The translations under genes and the position numbers were made by a program. Below, in pieces: positions 5,283-5,327 of a stretch of 5,327 bases of DNA. This DNA is from an uncultured Bacilli bacterium. Lineage in GTDB: Bacteria; Bacillota_I; Bacilli_A; RF39; UBA660. The notes beneath the pieces were generated by a model. That model searched no databases and had not been told where the DNA came from. It was given only the letters and a program-made list of their open reading frames with translations. Each line of letters opens with the position of its first letter. Within the stretch, counting starts at the first letter, position 1. The stretch spans positions 1 through 5,327 of the forward strand of contig CALVRF010000075.1 in assembly GCA_944358495.1 (NCBI GenBank), written 5' to 3'.

Positions 5283-5327
5283 AGATAAATTTTCCCATTA
5301 AAATAGAATATGTTATCAAAAGTATGG

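Noticed and set aside
5283..5327. Promoter of the HTH gene: TATTCT (5310-5305) or TTGATA (5319-5314) on the - strand
   Set aside because: TTGATA has no suitable -10 at 16-18 bases. TATTCT would need a -35 just outside the window, so neither can be supported here.

Overview
The window is AT-rich chromosomal DNA from a low-GC member of the Firmicutes/Bacilli, possibly from the Tenericutes-related gut lineages or the Erysipelotrichales. This is inferred from base composition, strong AGGAGG- and AGGTGA-type ribosome binding sites, sigma-A style promoters and protein character. The cell probably has a peptidoglycan wall, because a LysM protein and a PdaA-like deacetylase sit side by side. All ten tryptophan codons that I can place are TGG and all six visible stops are TAA. 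The window therefore reads with the standard bacterial code and gives no sign of the Mycoplasma UGA=Trp code.

Layout from left to right: (1) the last 30 codons of a LysM-domain protein on the + strand. (2) A shared bidirectional terminator. (3) A membrane-anchored Ig-like + NodB (PdaA-like) deacetylase on the - strand. (4) A compact divergent promoter region. (5) A phosphomannomutase/phosphoglucomutase gene (+). (6) A strong extended -10 promoter and a leader of about 100 nt that can fold. (7) rpsB (ribosomal protein S2) carrying a long charged C-terminal extension that ends in a Rho_N/SAP-like motif. (8) A terminator-like hairpin in the rpsB-tsf gap. (9) tsf (elongation factor Ts). (10) A 13-bp bidirectional terminator that overlaps the stop codon of the next gene. 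(11) A small cytoplasmic regulator (-) made of two tandem HTH_XRE domains. No RNA gene, insertion sequence, CRISPR array or origin is visible, and no stretch above 300 bases lacks a gene.

The left part is a cell-envelope neighbourhood: LysM wall binding, glycan de-N-acetylation and a hexose-phosphate mutase that feeds sugar nucleotides. The middle is the conserved translation operon rpsB-tsf. It ends after tsf instead of continuing into pyrH-frr as it often does in Firmicutes. I see no clearly new defence or mobile system. The most notable points are the S2-Rho_N fusion, the regulatory structures around rpsB (leader, overlapping terminator/promoter, intercistronic hairpin), the Glu variant in the deacetylase active-site motif, and three genes whose longest reading frame begins upstream of the likely true start.
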